Part shown: positions 1-13,200 of the stretch, in pieces
Position numbering within the stretch: the first letter of the stretch is position 1
Layout: each line of letters opens with the position of its first letter
From: Brachionus plicatilis
Taxonomy: Eukaryota > Rotifera > Eurotatoria > Ploima > Brachionidae
Direction: 5' to 3'
NCBI GenBank assembly: GCA_010279815.1
Contig: QEOQ01000508.1
Coordinates: 6,352,904-6,416,903, forward strand
Length of the DNA: 64,000 nucleotides
Made by a program: the position numbers and the translations under genes
The notes under the pieces: model-generated
The model's input: the letters and a program-made list of their open reading frames with translations, nothing else
The model's database searches: none
Told to the model about the DNA's origin: nothing

Positions 1-3000
1 TGTGCAATGTTGCTAAATTAAAGTCATGATGCTAGAATATCAGCATTCACCATAATTAATAAAAATGTTTCAAGATGAAAAAAATTGAATAGTTTAAAAG
101 ATTAGAAAAAAAATATCAGAATTTAAACCTAAATAAAAATAATTATATCTTGTTGTAGGTATTTTTTTAAAAAAGGTAAGTAATCAAGTCTCAAAAATAA
201 AAATCAATAATTAACCTTGAAAGCTTTACTAATAGTACTATTAAACTATGGAAACATGAAAATAACAAAGTTAATTTTTATTCATTTTTAGATAACAACT
301 TAGTTTGACGTAAATTTCAAAATAAATCTTTTCTTAAAAATTTACTTTTAATGTGTGTCTAAAAAATGAAATCTTTTGATGTCATTTAAATTTATCTCTT
401 GGATTGAAAAATCGATTTTGCATTTTTAACACGTAAATCGGTAAAACTGTTTTTGCTCTCAGTCAAGTTCGCTCCTAAACTTTTCTATTCACAAAACTTA
501 ATTTAGGAAATAATTCATCTACAATTAATACCAAGGATTAAACTTAGATTATGAATGAAAAAGAACATTCGGAAATAAATTCGAGTTGCCAAAAAAGTGT
601 CAATAAATTACTTGTAGTCATTTTTTAAATCGAAATTCATAAATAGTTGTCCCGATGCTTCTAAAGTAACTCTAACATAAATAATCATAAATGATTCCAT
701 TGCAAGCTCATTTGAAAGCAGAAAAAAATCAATAATTTCAAATTATGATTTTTTATTATAATATTGATGGAATCATTTAATTTGCAGCAAAACTCAATTT
801 TTAGGTTAAAGATGACATTCTATTAAGATGAGATTAGATAAAAAAAATATTTACATCATATCCTAAATTTACATAATTCCGATTGTGATACTCGGTTAAT
901 GATTTAAAGATTTGGCTTCCGGAATCAAATGACAAAAATAGATTTAATAAAATTAACTGTTTAATCAAATGCATAAAGAGACAACAATTGACTTAGCAAG
1001 TCTTTTTTCAAGCAGAATCTGTCTCTAAATTCTTCAAGTTAAAATAATTTTATTAAGATTTTTAGTTGTCAAATATTTAGTTAATCAAATATTGAAAAGA
1101 GGATCTAATAGTGATATTTGACATCATGATCGGAAATTATGAAATCTTATTCTAATGCCCATGAATGCTTCTATTTTGCTCTGAGTACGACTAATGATCT
1201 AAATCTATTTAAAAAATTTATTTAATAAATCATTTTAAAATTAACTGACTTTATTTTCAAAATTTTCTAATGAATAAGAAATGCTTTTTCATAATTTGAA
1301 ACAAACGAGTTATTTTATAAGTGTCCCTAGAGAACCGCTTACCTCGATATGCGTTCACGAGAAGCCTAATTCAATCACATTAAAATTGTTTGCCTTAAAA
1401 ATATGAATTTTAAATGTTTGCCATTAAAATTGTATTTTGAGAAAATTATCAAAATTTTTAGTTACATACACCTTTTCTAAACTTTAAATATCTTTATCGA
1501 TTAGTTGATAAATTATTACGTAAACATAAAAGCTCAACAATCAAGTTTGTTTGTCTTGTCGAATTTTGACGACTAAATTTTTGTTAAATTTTTGCATTTA
1601 ATTAGGAGAAAACAATAAATTCTACTTGTAACTTAATTCGGATGAGCCATGTTTAAATTTAAAATGTCAGCATTTTAAAAAAATTTATTTAATAATTAGA
1701 TGCACACGAGGCAATTCATAATTACGATTCAATTCAATTAATTCAATTTTGTGATTTCCTATTTTGATTTGTATTGATTTACTTAAAAAGGTGTGTACCT
1801 AACAATTATATTTAAACATTTAATTTTACACTTAAATTTCAAACCAAATTTTTTGTTTTTTATTTTGTAAGTTAACCAAATGAGAAAAATAAATGAATTC
1901 TTTGAAATAACTTTTTTTTGACATGATAATATTTGATTTAAAAGATGCTTTAAAAATAAATAAAAATTCGTTCAAATAGAATTGTCATTTTTCTTTAAAA
2001 AATGAACTGAGCAAAGTTTCTAGAATAAAAATGATTAATAGGAAAAATTTATAGATCATTTTAAACAAGCTAAAAGAGATAGTTATTTTTAATTATTCAT
2101 CTTTTAACTTGATTTTTAATGAATATTGGGAATAGATTAAAAAATATATCTCAAAAACAAACCAAAAATTTTTTGACTCAAGCATAAAAAAAAAGCTATA
2201 AAATTAAATGAAAAAAATAATAACTAAAAATGTGAACTTTACTAAATTATTTTTATTTAAATTTGTGTCCGATATGCAATTACCATTTACTGCTGATAAA
2301 AAAATACAGTTAAAAATAATTTTATCAAAATCAGTAAGCACAATTTTCTAATACAGCTTGAAAAATCTAAAGCATACACAGAAATCAAATTAATTTTGTA
2401 TCTGTTATCATTAAAATTTTATTATTAGAAATCTCAAAAAAAGGAAAATAATTAATTTAATTATAAAAACCTTCTCAAATTTATTTATGTGTTTTTTATA
2501 TTCTTGCATTTGAATTTTAAAAAAGTCAATTTTTTTTTTTAGTCAAAATATCGCTTTTAAAAACTAAATTAACTTGAAAATTTTTTAAAAAAATCTCTTT
2601 ATACGAAATAATCATATTAATTTCTACCAATTATTTAAAATAGAATAAAAAATTTAATTTTATCTTAAAAAAATAAGAATTTTCAATAAAATATTATCTC
2701 AATTAAGTATACAATTTAACTAAATTCTATTTTTAACCTAAAATCTGAAAAATTCATTAAGTAGATAAGTGAAAATTTTAATTATAAAGACGGTAAGTTT
2801 AGAAATTGGTATAATTTTTTGAATTTTAAAATATTATAATTTTTAGGGTCTAAATTTTTGCAAATTAATTAAAGAAAATTTTTAATTAGTTAAAATATAA
2901 AAATTCAAATAACCAAAATTTTCTTACTGGCATCTGCTTTTTTGTTTAGCTGTTTAAGCTTTGGCTATATAATTTTAGGGGTGTCTTTTCATATTTTTAG

Positions 3001-3532
3001 TTTTTTTTTGTGTTTGTTTCATGGAACGAATTATTTTTTGTTTTTTTGAATATTTTATTTTTAAAGACCTAGAAAAGATTTTTCTAAGCTTTGAACGAGA
3101 CCTTCGAATCTATTATTCGCTATTTTGTAATTCATATATCAAATTGTTATGTTTTAGAAACCAAAATTTGAGTTATTGATATCTTAAGGTAATCAAAATT
3201 TCAAAAACTAAAAAGTGAGAATTGATCTGAAAATTTTTTGAAAGGTGCCTACAATTTGTACTAAATTTTCTTTTTAGACTTTCTTTTTGGTTGGTCGACC
3301 GGTTAGAGGTAACCAGTTTTGAACCAATTATAATATAAAATCTGTCAAAATGTAAAGCTGGTTAAAAAACGGTAATTTTGTAAAATCGGTTTACATAACT
3401 TTTATTTAAAATCGACTTGATTTTTTTATATCAAAAAATATTAAAATCTTTTTTTAAGTTAAAATAACTTTTTTAAATAATTTAAATTATAAAAATTTTC
3501 TCTTTTACTTAAAAAAGACTTTTTTAGTTTTA
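1..3532. other. AT-rich intergenic DNA
   Basis: No gene is supported in this stretch. All six frames are broken by frequent stops and the base composition is dominated by A and T runs. A small inverted pair (AAATGATTCCAT near 690 and ATGGAATCATTT near 765) could form a hairpin, but it is too short to name as an element. Confidence 0.6.
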
Positions 3533-4330
3533 TTACCCCAAATTTTGAATAAAATACCCCAAATTTTTAATTTTTTACCCCTATTTTATTAAGATAACAC
3601 CAAAAAATAAAAAAGAAATTAAAAAAATAAAATGACAATTTTATTTTATAATCGACACCAAATTAATTATAAAAATACCAAAATTAATAAAAATAAACTA
3701 TTTTATTATTTTTAACCCCAAAAATTTAGTCGAATTCAGAGCATACTTACCCCAAAAATTTACTTTTTTCTTAATTTGATTTTTTGCAGCCTTTTTTGTT
3801 GAATTTGCAGTTGAATGTATGTTTATCGCAATCGGCTAGGTTATTTTTTGAATGAAAGTTCCATGCTACATTGTCAAAATGTAAATTTTTGACCAATTTT
3901 TTAAATTCCATTAAAGATTCACAATCTTCAAGGAAATCGTACGCTTTAGATACGCTTCTTTTTATTTTCGGCAATTCTTCAGCGTCATTTACGGTGTCGT
4001 TGAAATTATTTTCTAAAATACTCGCAGAACTAGACATTTAATAATAATCAATACACATTTTAGCAAGCTGAATTTCTTATATAGGAATATTTTTTAAATA
4101 TTTATTAAAAAAGTGTCAAAAAATTTAGGTTTCATTTTAATAAACTAGAGTTCGTTTTAATTAATTAGGTGTAGTTTTAATTGATTTAGTGTCAAAATAA
4201 AAGAAAAAGTAACATCTTATTTAATTAGGTGTAAATCTTAATTTTTTATGGTTTACTTAATTAAAAGGGGTATTTTATTAAAAAATTGGGGTAAAAAATT
4301 TTAAATTTGGGGTATTTTATTCTAAATTTA
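3533..4330. mobile_element. Non-autonomous DNA transposon with ACCCC-rich terminal inverted repeats
   Basis: The left end (about 3533-3585) carries AATAAAATACCCCAAATTT and then TTTTTACCCC. The right end (about 4270-4330) carries the same words in reverse complement (GGGGTAAAAAATTT, then AAATTTGGGGTATTTTATT). Shorter CACC/CCCC motifs repeat just inside each end, giving subterminal repeats. A short minus-strand reading frame (3771-4037) lies inside. The TIRs are direct sequence evidence; superfamily is not assigned because no transposase core is visible. Exact ends are good to about 10 bp. Confidence 0.7.
3771..4037 (-). pseudogene. Short ORF inside TIR element, possible truncated transposon protein
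   Basis: An 88-codon frame lies within the TIR element at 3533-4330. The product starts MSSSASILENNFNDTVND, is acidic in its first third, and ends in a basic Cys-containing stretch (FNCKFNKKGCKKSN). The Cys-x6-Cys spacing near the C-terminus resembles the start of a zinc-binding DNA-recognition domain of the kind found at the N-terminus of many transposases. No second pair of ligands is present before the stop. The best reading is the first exon or a leftover fragment of a transposon protein whose remainder was deleted. It may also be a chance frame; no function is claimed. Confidence 0.35.
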
Positions 4331-5447
4331 TGGCCTAGATATTAAAGAGCCCTTAAAAAAAGATTAATTTAGACATGTCAAAGTTTTATCTTTGTTTTGA
4401 TTTGATGACTTTTGATTAACTCTTTTTAAAAATGCATTAAAATTTCTATTTTTCTTAAAATTTGGAAAGTTAATTTAAGAATTGAAAAAAATACTGCAAA
4501 TAAATATATGGCTTTAATTTTAACAATTTCATTTAACGAAAAGTGCCCCAATATTAAAAATATATAATAATTAACAAACAAAAATTGATGATTTTTTTAA
4601 AAATTAATTTTAAATAATAAAAATTTAATTTATTAAATAAAAACTTAAAAACATGGCTTTTTGTTTTATTTTAATTTGGTTTTTAAAATAATCCTTTCCC
4701 ATCGTTTTGTATAGGAATTTTGATACAACGAAATTTGATTTAACGAATAGGTTTTTTTCCGCCCAACTCATTCGTTAAACCGCAAGTTGACTGTAATTAT
4801 ATAACTGATTTACGAAATCAAAAGCAAAAGTTTTAACAAACTAGGATTATCCAAAGTCCCAAAAATAGCTAGATAAGTTTTTTGTCTGAATATCAAATAT
4901 TAAATCTAAGTTATAATATGTCTGAATAATGGAACAAGGTTTTAAAAAAGACATACAATGATCAAGAAAAAACAAAAAATTAGATCAAGATAACAAGGGT
5001 GCCGTCAATTAACGGAATGGTTCATACTCACAAACATGTTGATATTAATGAATTAAAGCTTTTTTACGACATGGAAAGGCACTCGTATATCAATAAGAAA
5101 ATGCGACTGTGAATAAGTCAGATTTGAAAAAAAATGTTTCCAGCATCAACAATCAATTATTGAAGATTTATCTTGGCCAGCTTAATAAGAAAAATTGGAA
5201 ATTTTATATACAAGTTATTTTAGTTCTAATAGAAATAAATGTATTCTTGGCTAATTTGTTTTCTCAGTATTTGTTTAATAAGGCCTATAAAATTGATTAT
5301 GACCAATATATAAATATATGCCCGGCACATTGTCTATTTGAAAAATTAATTTTAAAAATCGTCATAAAGTAAATTTTACATAATTATTTTGATACGATGA
5401 TCCTTTCAAATGATTTACTTAAAAAACACAAAATTTTCTCAATTTTT
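4331..5447. other. AT-rich intergenic DNA
   Basis: No supported gene. An 87-codon frame at 5109-5372 has no recognisable domain and unbiased composition. A local inverted pair around 4735-4785 (GATTTAACGAAT against ATTCGTTAAAC) may be the relic of a small element. Confidence 0.5.
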
Positions 5448-5773
5448 GGTTTTTTGAAGATCAGTACAAAAGAACAGAACAAAGTGTAAAAAAATTAAAT
5501 AACTTTTTTTCTAAAAGTTTAAAATTAATTATGTGAATGCAGAATGGTGCAACATTCAAAGTTGCATCAACTGTAAAAGTCTGCTAATGATGTGCAAAAT
5601 CTCTGCAAAATGCACTACACTCGATTGTATATTAGTAATATTTGATGCAACTTTGAATGTTGCACTATGTTGCATTTACAGAATAAAGTTTTAACCTTTA
5701 GAAAAAAAGTTATTCAATTTTTTTACATTTTTTTCTGTTCTATTTATCATTTTGTAATGAATTTCACAAAACC
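5448..5773. mobile_element. MITE with long imperfect inverted repeats
   Basis: The two halves are reverse complements over roughly 130 bp each. Clear matching words are GAACAGAAC...TGTAAAAAAATT, AATAACTTTTTTTCTAAA and TGCAACATTCAAAGTTGCAT, with a loop near 5590-5650. The outer ends are GGTTTTnTGAA. The middle contains CTCTGCAAAA, a word shared with the MITEs at 13299-13651 and 30314-30654. No coding capacity. Outer limits are approximate because the terminal 25 bp are diverged. Confidence 0.7.
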
Positions 5774-5894
5774 CAATTTTTTAAAAAAAGCAAAAAGTGA
5801 GAGTACTCCCATATATTAGAATATCACTTTAATAAGCCCAAAACGTTAAATTTTGAGATTGATTATTCAATTACGAATGAATTTTAATAAATTA

Positions 5895-8480
5895 ATTAAA
5901 ATAAAACATGGTTAATGCTAAGAATCTTAACCAGGCCAATTAATATAAAAAACGAACAGTACCAACAGGAGCTGGAAAAGCTTTTACACAAAGAACCCTT
6001 TCTACTCGATGAGCTAAGCTCTGAATGTCCATCTCTCCAAAGAGCCAAAATCAATGAATTTTTGAACAAAATTAGTAGTCTAATGATAAAGGCAGTCACT
6101 AAGGTAAAAAATGTAACCAAAGAGGACTCTAAAAAGAAAAAGAAGAAGATAAGACAAATGAAATATAAAAGCTGGTGGGACTCAAGAATACAAGAACTTC
6201 ACAGATACGTAATCGAATGTTACATAGAATACAAAGAATCTGACTTTAAATCAGAAGTTGCAAAAACAAGGCTAACGGACGCTAAACGTGAATTTAGAAA
6301 ACAAAAACGACATAATTTATCAATCAAGAGGAGTAGAATCGCACGCCAACTAAACGACCTTTTCAAGTTAGACAAACAACGATTCTGGTCGCGAATCAAG
6401 CAAATGCAACGCTCTAACGAAAAGATAGACGTACCCATAAATGACCTGAGAGACCATTACCAACAAATTTTCACCACTAGAAACAAACCAGAAACGTAAA
6501 GTGACATGTGTAACGAGAAGTTTGTAAACGACTTTGTCCAGAAGTAAAAGAGTGTCAAGTTTAATCACAAGATCGACATCAAAAGGCTCATATCAATAAT
6601 AAACAACCTACCGAACAACAAATCGATTGGACTTAGTGACGTAACCTATGAGATGTTAAAGTACGCAAATAATATAAAACTGTACGAGGCTATTAAGACA
6701 ACTTTCGAGTTTATTATCAACAACCAGATGATGCCATACCTATTTAACATCTCGGTCATTAAACCCCTCATTAAAGACACCAACAAACCGAACACTGATA
6801 TCTCAAATTTAAGACCTGTTGCTATATCGGACTGTATCTCAAATCTCTTTGAAGCAGTGATTCTAGACATGCTAGATGAAGAACACACAGATCATCCAAA
6901 ACAGTTCGGTTTCAAAAAGAACTCGTCATGCCAGCATGCAGTCTGGGTCCTAAAAAGAGCGATAGAGATGTGCAAAAAGAAGGGCAAGAGAGCATACATA
7001 TGTGCCATTGATGCCAGTAAGGCCTTTGATAAGGTCAACCGCACAACTCTATGGCGAAAACTTATTGAGGATGGAACTAGCCCCCATATTGTCCTAAGCA
7101 TTATTAATTACTACAAGGACTCATTGATGTTGGTAAAAAACGGTTTTGAATACTCATCGTTATCTAAGACTACTATCGGTGTCCGCCAAGGAGGAAAAGC
7201 CTCGCCAAAGCTTTTCTCAATTTATACAGAAAAAATTCTCAATCAAGTATCAAGTAGTCCATTTGGAATCAAGATCGGTTCGATAAAGTTGGATATAATT
7301 GCCTATGCAGATGACCTTTTGTTGATAACATCAACCAAACGTGAATTACAAGAACTATTAGACATCGTAGCCAGTAACGGTAGAGAACTTGAAATAAAGT
7401 TCAACCCATCAAAGACAGTTTACCTGATCATGAACCGGAAGCTAGCCAGAAAAGCGAATGAAGTGAAAGAAGACTGGTGGCAGAACGAATTGACAATAGA
7501 CGGCGATAAAATTAACAAAGTTACTATTTTAAAATACCTCGGTTACGAATTCGATCATGATTATAATGACATGACTCATATTGAGAAGAGAAGAAGAGCT
7601 GCCCAAGGTGCCTTGGCTAAGACCAGAAACCTAGAAATCCTAAGCCAAGATACGAGTGCCTATTTAAAGGGCCATATATACAAAACGTTCATTATGCCGG
7701 TACTCTTTTATGGCATGGAGATTATCGATCTCACAAAAACGAATATGAAAATCATTAAGCGTTTTGAGAGCAACTTAATTAGAATGGGATCCCTAAACGT
7801 TGTAGAACCTCAAATCTCAGACTTGCGATTAACATAATGGATACGATCATGAAGCTTAAACAAATCCAAATTGAGTTCTTTGAGCGCTTAATCGAAAACT
7901 CATACACTCGAGAAATCTTAAAGGAACTTCTTAAAATTCCAGACGACAATGACTACATATCATACATAACAAGTATCTTAGACGAGATTGAGCATGAGTC
8001 AGAACTAAGTATAACAGAGAAATGTAAGTATTACAAATATGTCATCAGACTTGAGGTCGAAACTAGTAAGAAAAACAACAGTGTCCTTGAGGAAATACGC
8101 CAGGTTTTCGGAAAATTTAACGGGTGTAGCTCAAAACTCTATGAGATATTGAAGTACAACAGAGAGTATACGATTAGAGTAGAACTAGCTTAAACTTTTA
8201 TTTTTTAATATTTTTATTCTTATTAATTTTTTTATTTTATTATTTTGTTTTTCTTATTTTTATACGAATTTATCAAAAATTGTACATAGTGAAATGGACA
8301 TGGATTGATCAGACTCTTATTCCTATTTTTTAATTTGATAATTATTTTTTTTCTGTCTCATCTTGTATATTTAAATTTTGAAGGTAGACAACGTCACCTT
8401 ATTTGACGGGGCGTTGAGCAAGTGGTCGGCAAACGGCCTCAGCATTAGTAAAAATAAATAAATAAATAAATAATATAAAA
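5895..8480 (+). mobile_element. 5'-truncated non-LTR retrotransposon (LINE A)
   Basis: A single + strand reverse-transcriptase reading frame, interrupted by stops, is followed by about 290 bp of 3' UTR. The element ends in an (AAAT)n run at about 8450-8475, the simple-repeat tail typical of several LINE clades. The endonuclease region expected upstream is absent, so the copy is 5'-truncated. Local GC is higher than the flanks. A GC-richer stretch at 8396-8440 just before the tail probably forms the 3' terminal structure recognised by the reverse transcriptase. The clade is not certain; the palm sequence resembles the L2/CR1/Jockey group broadly. Confidence 0.85.
5915..8193 (+). pseudogene. 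LINE A ORF2 fragment: reverse transcriptase, disrupted
   Basis: Three frame segments form one polyprotein remnant. 5915-6499 is a Lys/Arg-rich linker. 6653-7837 holds the reverse transcriptase, with palm motif A (AIDASKAFDKV), motif B (GVRQGGKASPKLFS), catalytic YADD inside IIAYADDLLLI, and a downstream thumb block (LKYLGYEFDHD). 7837-8193 is the C-terminal tail. The first two segments share a frame and are separated by two in-frame TAA codons near 6497 and 6545. The third starts at an ATG that overlaps the stop of the second (TAATG at 7835-7839), a shift of one base. The catalytic Asp residues are intact, but the stops make an active copy unlikely. Confidence 0.88.
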
Positions 8481-10292
8481 AACGGAATTAGTTTTGTGGA
8501 TATAAAACTTGGAAAATTAAATATTTATGGTGAAAAAAGCCAAATTAGTTTTATGAAAAGCTAAGAAAAACAACTAAAAACTTGGGTCTGATAATCTTGA
8601 TTTTCCAATAAATAAAGTTATACAATCGTTGGATATTTATATAAAAAATTGGACTGAAAACGAAACAGCATGTCCTTATTAATTTTAAGTCTTTCATAGG
8701 TTTTTGATTTTGACTATTTTAACTTTAAAAAAATATTTTATAGTATCGTTGCAATACTGTTTTTATTTTTTTAATGTTAATATTTTATTTCAAAAATTTT
8801 ATCATAATTGTACAGTTGATAAATCAAATTTTTTGTTTTTTAAATTTTCCAATTTGAGTCATTTAAAAATTTAAAATTTATTTTTAACTTTAACATTAAA
8901 CATCTAGTTTACTTGCTTAAAAATTGTAAAACTTATTTATTGACAAAATTCAAAATTATAAAGAAAACATTTAATTGAGCATGATATGCACCTTCTATAT
9001 ACCTTCAATTGATTATATTTTGAAATCTGTAAAAAAAACATATATAAGTCAGCATTTTACCAAAATGATTTATCATTTTTTTAAAGAAAGCAATTAAAGA
9101 TTTGCTGGAATTGAATAGAGTGATTTTGTTGATTTTATTATCTTAATTTTTTCATTTCGACTTTTGTAACTTATTATTTTAAGTAGCGAACTATTTATTT
9201 ATTTTTTTATTGAAAATTTAAAATTAATTTTTAATAGACGCTGCTGGAACTCAGTCCAACCCTTCGGACTCATGTTTGAAATAAAATAATGTAATAAAGA
9301 TTTTTTGGATCCAAAAAATACAATGAATTGAATATTAAGTTTGTTTTAGGCATCTATCTTAACGCAAATAAGCTTTGGGTATTTATTGTAATGATTTTTA
9401 GTAATATATCATATATAAATATTGACTTGAATATTATAAAATTATGTTAAAATGAATTTAGAAAACTAATAATAAAAAGAATTCTTGTTTCTTCCTCTAA
9501 ATATCAAACAATTTTTATCAAAGTTTTTATTCTTTTATTTTAACATGTTTTTAAAATGATTATAGTGAACAAGAGAACGTGTTTTTAAGATAATTTATTT
9601 AATTCTTTGTTGATTTAAGTTTTTATTCTATTTTTTAAATTAAAATAATTAAAAAGATAACCTCGTTTTTTTGCTAAGATTTTCTGTTGCTAGCTAGAAT
9701 TTTTTGCTCTAATGTCAAAATTTCTCATTTAAATTTCGTGATTTTTAAAGATTATTTTAATGTGCATAACATTCACCTGATAGATTATTCCAAGTTTAAA
9801 TAAAATTAGTGAAACTAGAACGAATTTCTGTTTGAAACCTAAGACCAGAGATGAATTTAATTAATTTAAACCGACTTCTGACCATGAGCCCATTTCTAGA
9901 TATTTTCACTAACAACTTTAAGATACTTGAAATGGAATCAAGATTAAATTAAATTGTTTCAAATAAAAATTGTATCAACTTTTTAAACTTTATTAATTAA
10001 AAAACAATAGAATAAAAAAGTTATTTAGTGATCACGAGATTTCAAAAAACATTAAGGAAAATTAATGAATGAACTTTTTAATAATTCTTTTCTCGTGATA
10101 AAAAAGTTTATTAAAGAAAAACATTTAATTAAAAATTAATTTATAATCTGTCTCTACTTTTGCTAATTTCTATGTGTATTACCTAATTACATTCGCAGGG
10201 CTTTAAGCTCGCATTCTAAATTAAATTAATTTTATATTTTTTAATTAAATTTTTTTCATTCAACGAGATTAATTTTTTTAAGATTCGTTAAA
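8481..10292. other. AT-rich intergenic DNA
   Basis: No gene or clear repeat was recognised. A short inverted pair (GATCACGAGATTT near 10029 and TTCTCGTGAT near 10089) brackets about 60 bp. The stretch just before 10293 is the presumed promoter and 5' leader of the next gene; no TATA consensus can be singled out in such AT-rich DNA. Confidence 0.5.
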
Positions 10293-13200
10293 ATGTTAAA
10301 TAAACATACACACTCTTTTCGGAATTGTAAAAAGTCCCTTAATCAAAACTATTCCTCTGCGATTACTTATTACGAATTACTCGAGTTGGAAAAAGAAACA
10401 AATGAAGCTCAATCAGTCAAAGTAAAGATAAAGCGAAATTTTCCAATTGCACCTGATGGATTTATTCCAAATTCTGTAGTTAGAAAATTTTTCAGGATAT
10501 TCGACGAAAAAGTACCTGAGAAAAAAATATGGAAACTAAAATGGGTAATTTTATTTTTTTTTTAATAATAAACATAATCATCATTTGAGCAGAGACCTTC
10601 TGAGGAAAAAAGTCAAAGCTCGTTTATTGACAATGAAATTGGCACAAATTTCAACTACGAAATCAGCTCTGAAGAAGAAGAGTCTGAGGACAGTTCAAAA
10701 ACAAAAATAGATTGTAAATATGATAAAATTTTTAAATCTTTTTTAATTTTTTTTTCAGATGAAGATTCGGACGCAATTTTAAAAGAATTTTATAATAGAC
10801 TTAAAATTTACGAATGGTTCAAGTCTAATTTGGATTTTAGTATCAACAGTTTGATTAAATTTTTAGTAAATAAGCTAATTGAGCGCGATTCGTCTAATCA
10901 TTCTGACATAGCGTCATTGCTGCTTGAGATAAGAAAGTAATGGCTTTGAAAAACTTTGTCAATTAAGACAAGGTTTTTCAGAAATTAAATTAAATCTAAA
11001 TATTTTTATCTTTAAGTAAATTAAAATTAAATAAAGAGCAATTGCATTGGATTCAAAGTCAACTCGAAGAAGAACTTGACGCAACTGATTTAGATATTCT
11101 TGTAGATAATATAAAATTATTGCCAATCTTTTGTTCCGAGAATTTTACCATTGATAATCAATTGATAAATATAATAACATCGAATAGCTATCCCGACAAT
11201 GTCAGATTTGCTGCCTTTGAATCATTAAGTTCTATAACTAAACTAGAAAATCAGGAAGTTCAATTCGCTCTAAACTATGTTAAAAAATTGACGGTAAATT
11301 CTATTATTTTACATTTAAGAATTATCAAATTAAAAAAGAAGAAAACATTTTTTTTACTAATTTATGAAAATTCATAGTTTACATAAGTTTTAATAAAATT
11401 TTTTCATTATTCTCAGATGGCAAAATTCAATATTTACTTTTCAAATTTTAAATCAATTAGTTTTCTCGTGCAAAAAATTTTAATTTTAATTAAAAGTTTA
11501 TTTTCGAAAATTTTCCTCCATTTAATCTGATTTGTTAAACACCAAAGCGTTTCTCTAAACCACTATTGTCATTGATGTAAAAAACATAATTTAAAAGATG
11601 ATTTCAAGTAATTTTTTGAGTGCTTTTTTGGAATAATTTTTTTTATATATTTAAACAATCTTGTCTTTTAAGATGTACTTATTATTTATTTCAGATTTCG
11701 AAACTAGAAAAAATTTATAAAGATTTAGAAATATTTTGAATTTGTATATAAATTTCTTTTAGTTAAAAAAAATTGATTTTTAAATGTTTTCTTAAACACA
11801 GAATATGAGGTAAAAATTAAAGTTTGAAGACTGAAAATACTAAAAGAATATTAAGAAATATAATTCTAATTGAGTTTTTAAAACCAATTACTTCTTTTAG
11901 GAAGAAATTTAGTTTGAATGGTACAGCTAGCCAAATTTCAACTCTAAGTCTGAAAATTAAAATTAATACTCAATAAAGGGATAAAAAAAATTGAGGTAAA
12001 AATCACAACAAATTTTTTTTTTTCAACTTTTATGAGATAAGAAATGAAAATATTTTTTTGTGTTCATTTAAAGGCGTCTCTTTTGTTTATTTTCGTCAGT
12101 CAAAAATTTAAATAAAATATTTAAAATATTACATCTGAATTAAATTTTATTTAATTTATTTTTTCCAGAATCCAAAGTACAAAAAATTGAATCGATTTCG
12201 TTTGAGTAAATTTATAGAAGAAATCGAGATTGAAAATCAACTTGAGTTTGAACGAAAAAATCGAGTTTTTAATGTGGAAGATGAGACCGATAGCGATATA
12301 TTCAAGCATTTACAGCGTGAAGATTGGATTCCGCAAAGTGTCAAAGATGATCTTAAAACCCTAAAAGATTACTTAGAATACTTGTTAAAATCATTGCGAA
12401 CAGTTAAATCAAAAATATTTTATGAAAAGCTTTGCAATTATTTAAAGTCTTTATATGAGTAATTATTTTAAAATTTTTATCTTGTTTTTTTTATTAAATC
12501 ATAAATAAATTTTTATTTAGTGAATTTAAATTAATTAACACGCATTGGGAGACCGAGATTGTAAATGGATTGATTAATAATAATATGGAAGTTAAAGTTC
12601 CGGACCAACTGAGAGCTATAGACATAGAAAATTTGGACAAATATTTAACTGTTACTCAAAACAAGGAAATACATGAAAATATTCTTACTGAATTGTTAAG
12701 ATCTGCTACTTTTGAAAAAAATCGAAAGCAGACAATGGCTACAGCTAAGTCAACATTGGAAAGATATATATCTTCTAGAGATTTGGATGAACTGATTAAA
12801 TTTTGTTCATCTAAAAATTTCATCCTTCCCTGGTCGGATGCTTTGGCTAATTATAAATCAAGACCTGATTTAACATTGGATGAATTTAAAGACTTGAGAG
12901 GATCAGGCGTTGTTTTAAGGGATATAAAATCGGCAATTAGGTCTCGATCTGCATCAAAAAAAACTAAAAGCAAATCTAAAGAGAAAAAAGAAAAAAATAT
13001 GAACGAAAATACTGAAAAAAAGAAAAAAAAGAATGATAAAGTGCTTAAAGATGTTGAAAAAAAAGCTAAAGAACCAACAAGTAATTTTTGGTTTACATTT
13101 TTTCTAGGAACAGAGGAAAGTTAGGGTTAGGCAAAGTAACCCCAAGAATTCATTTTTTTAATTTTTTCAATTTTGATTCTTTAAAATGTGATTTTTGTAA

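Noticed and set aside
5109..5372. 87-codon + strand frame
   Set aside because: No domain, no codon bias and no neighbouring exons with matching splice signals; expected by chance.
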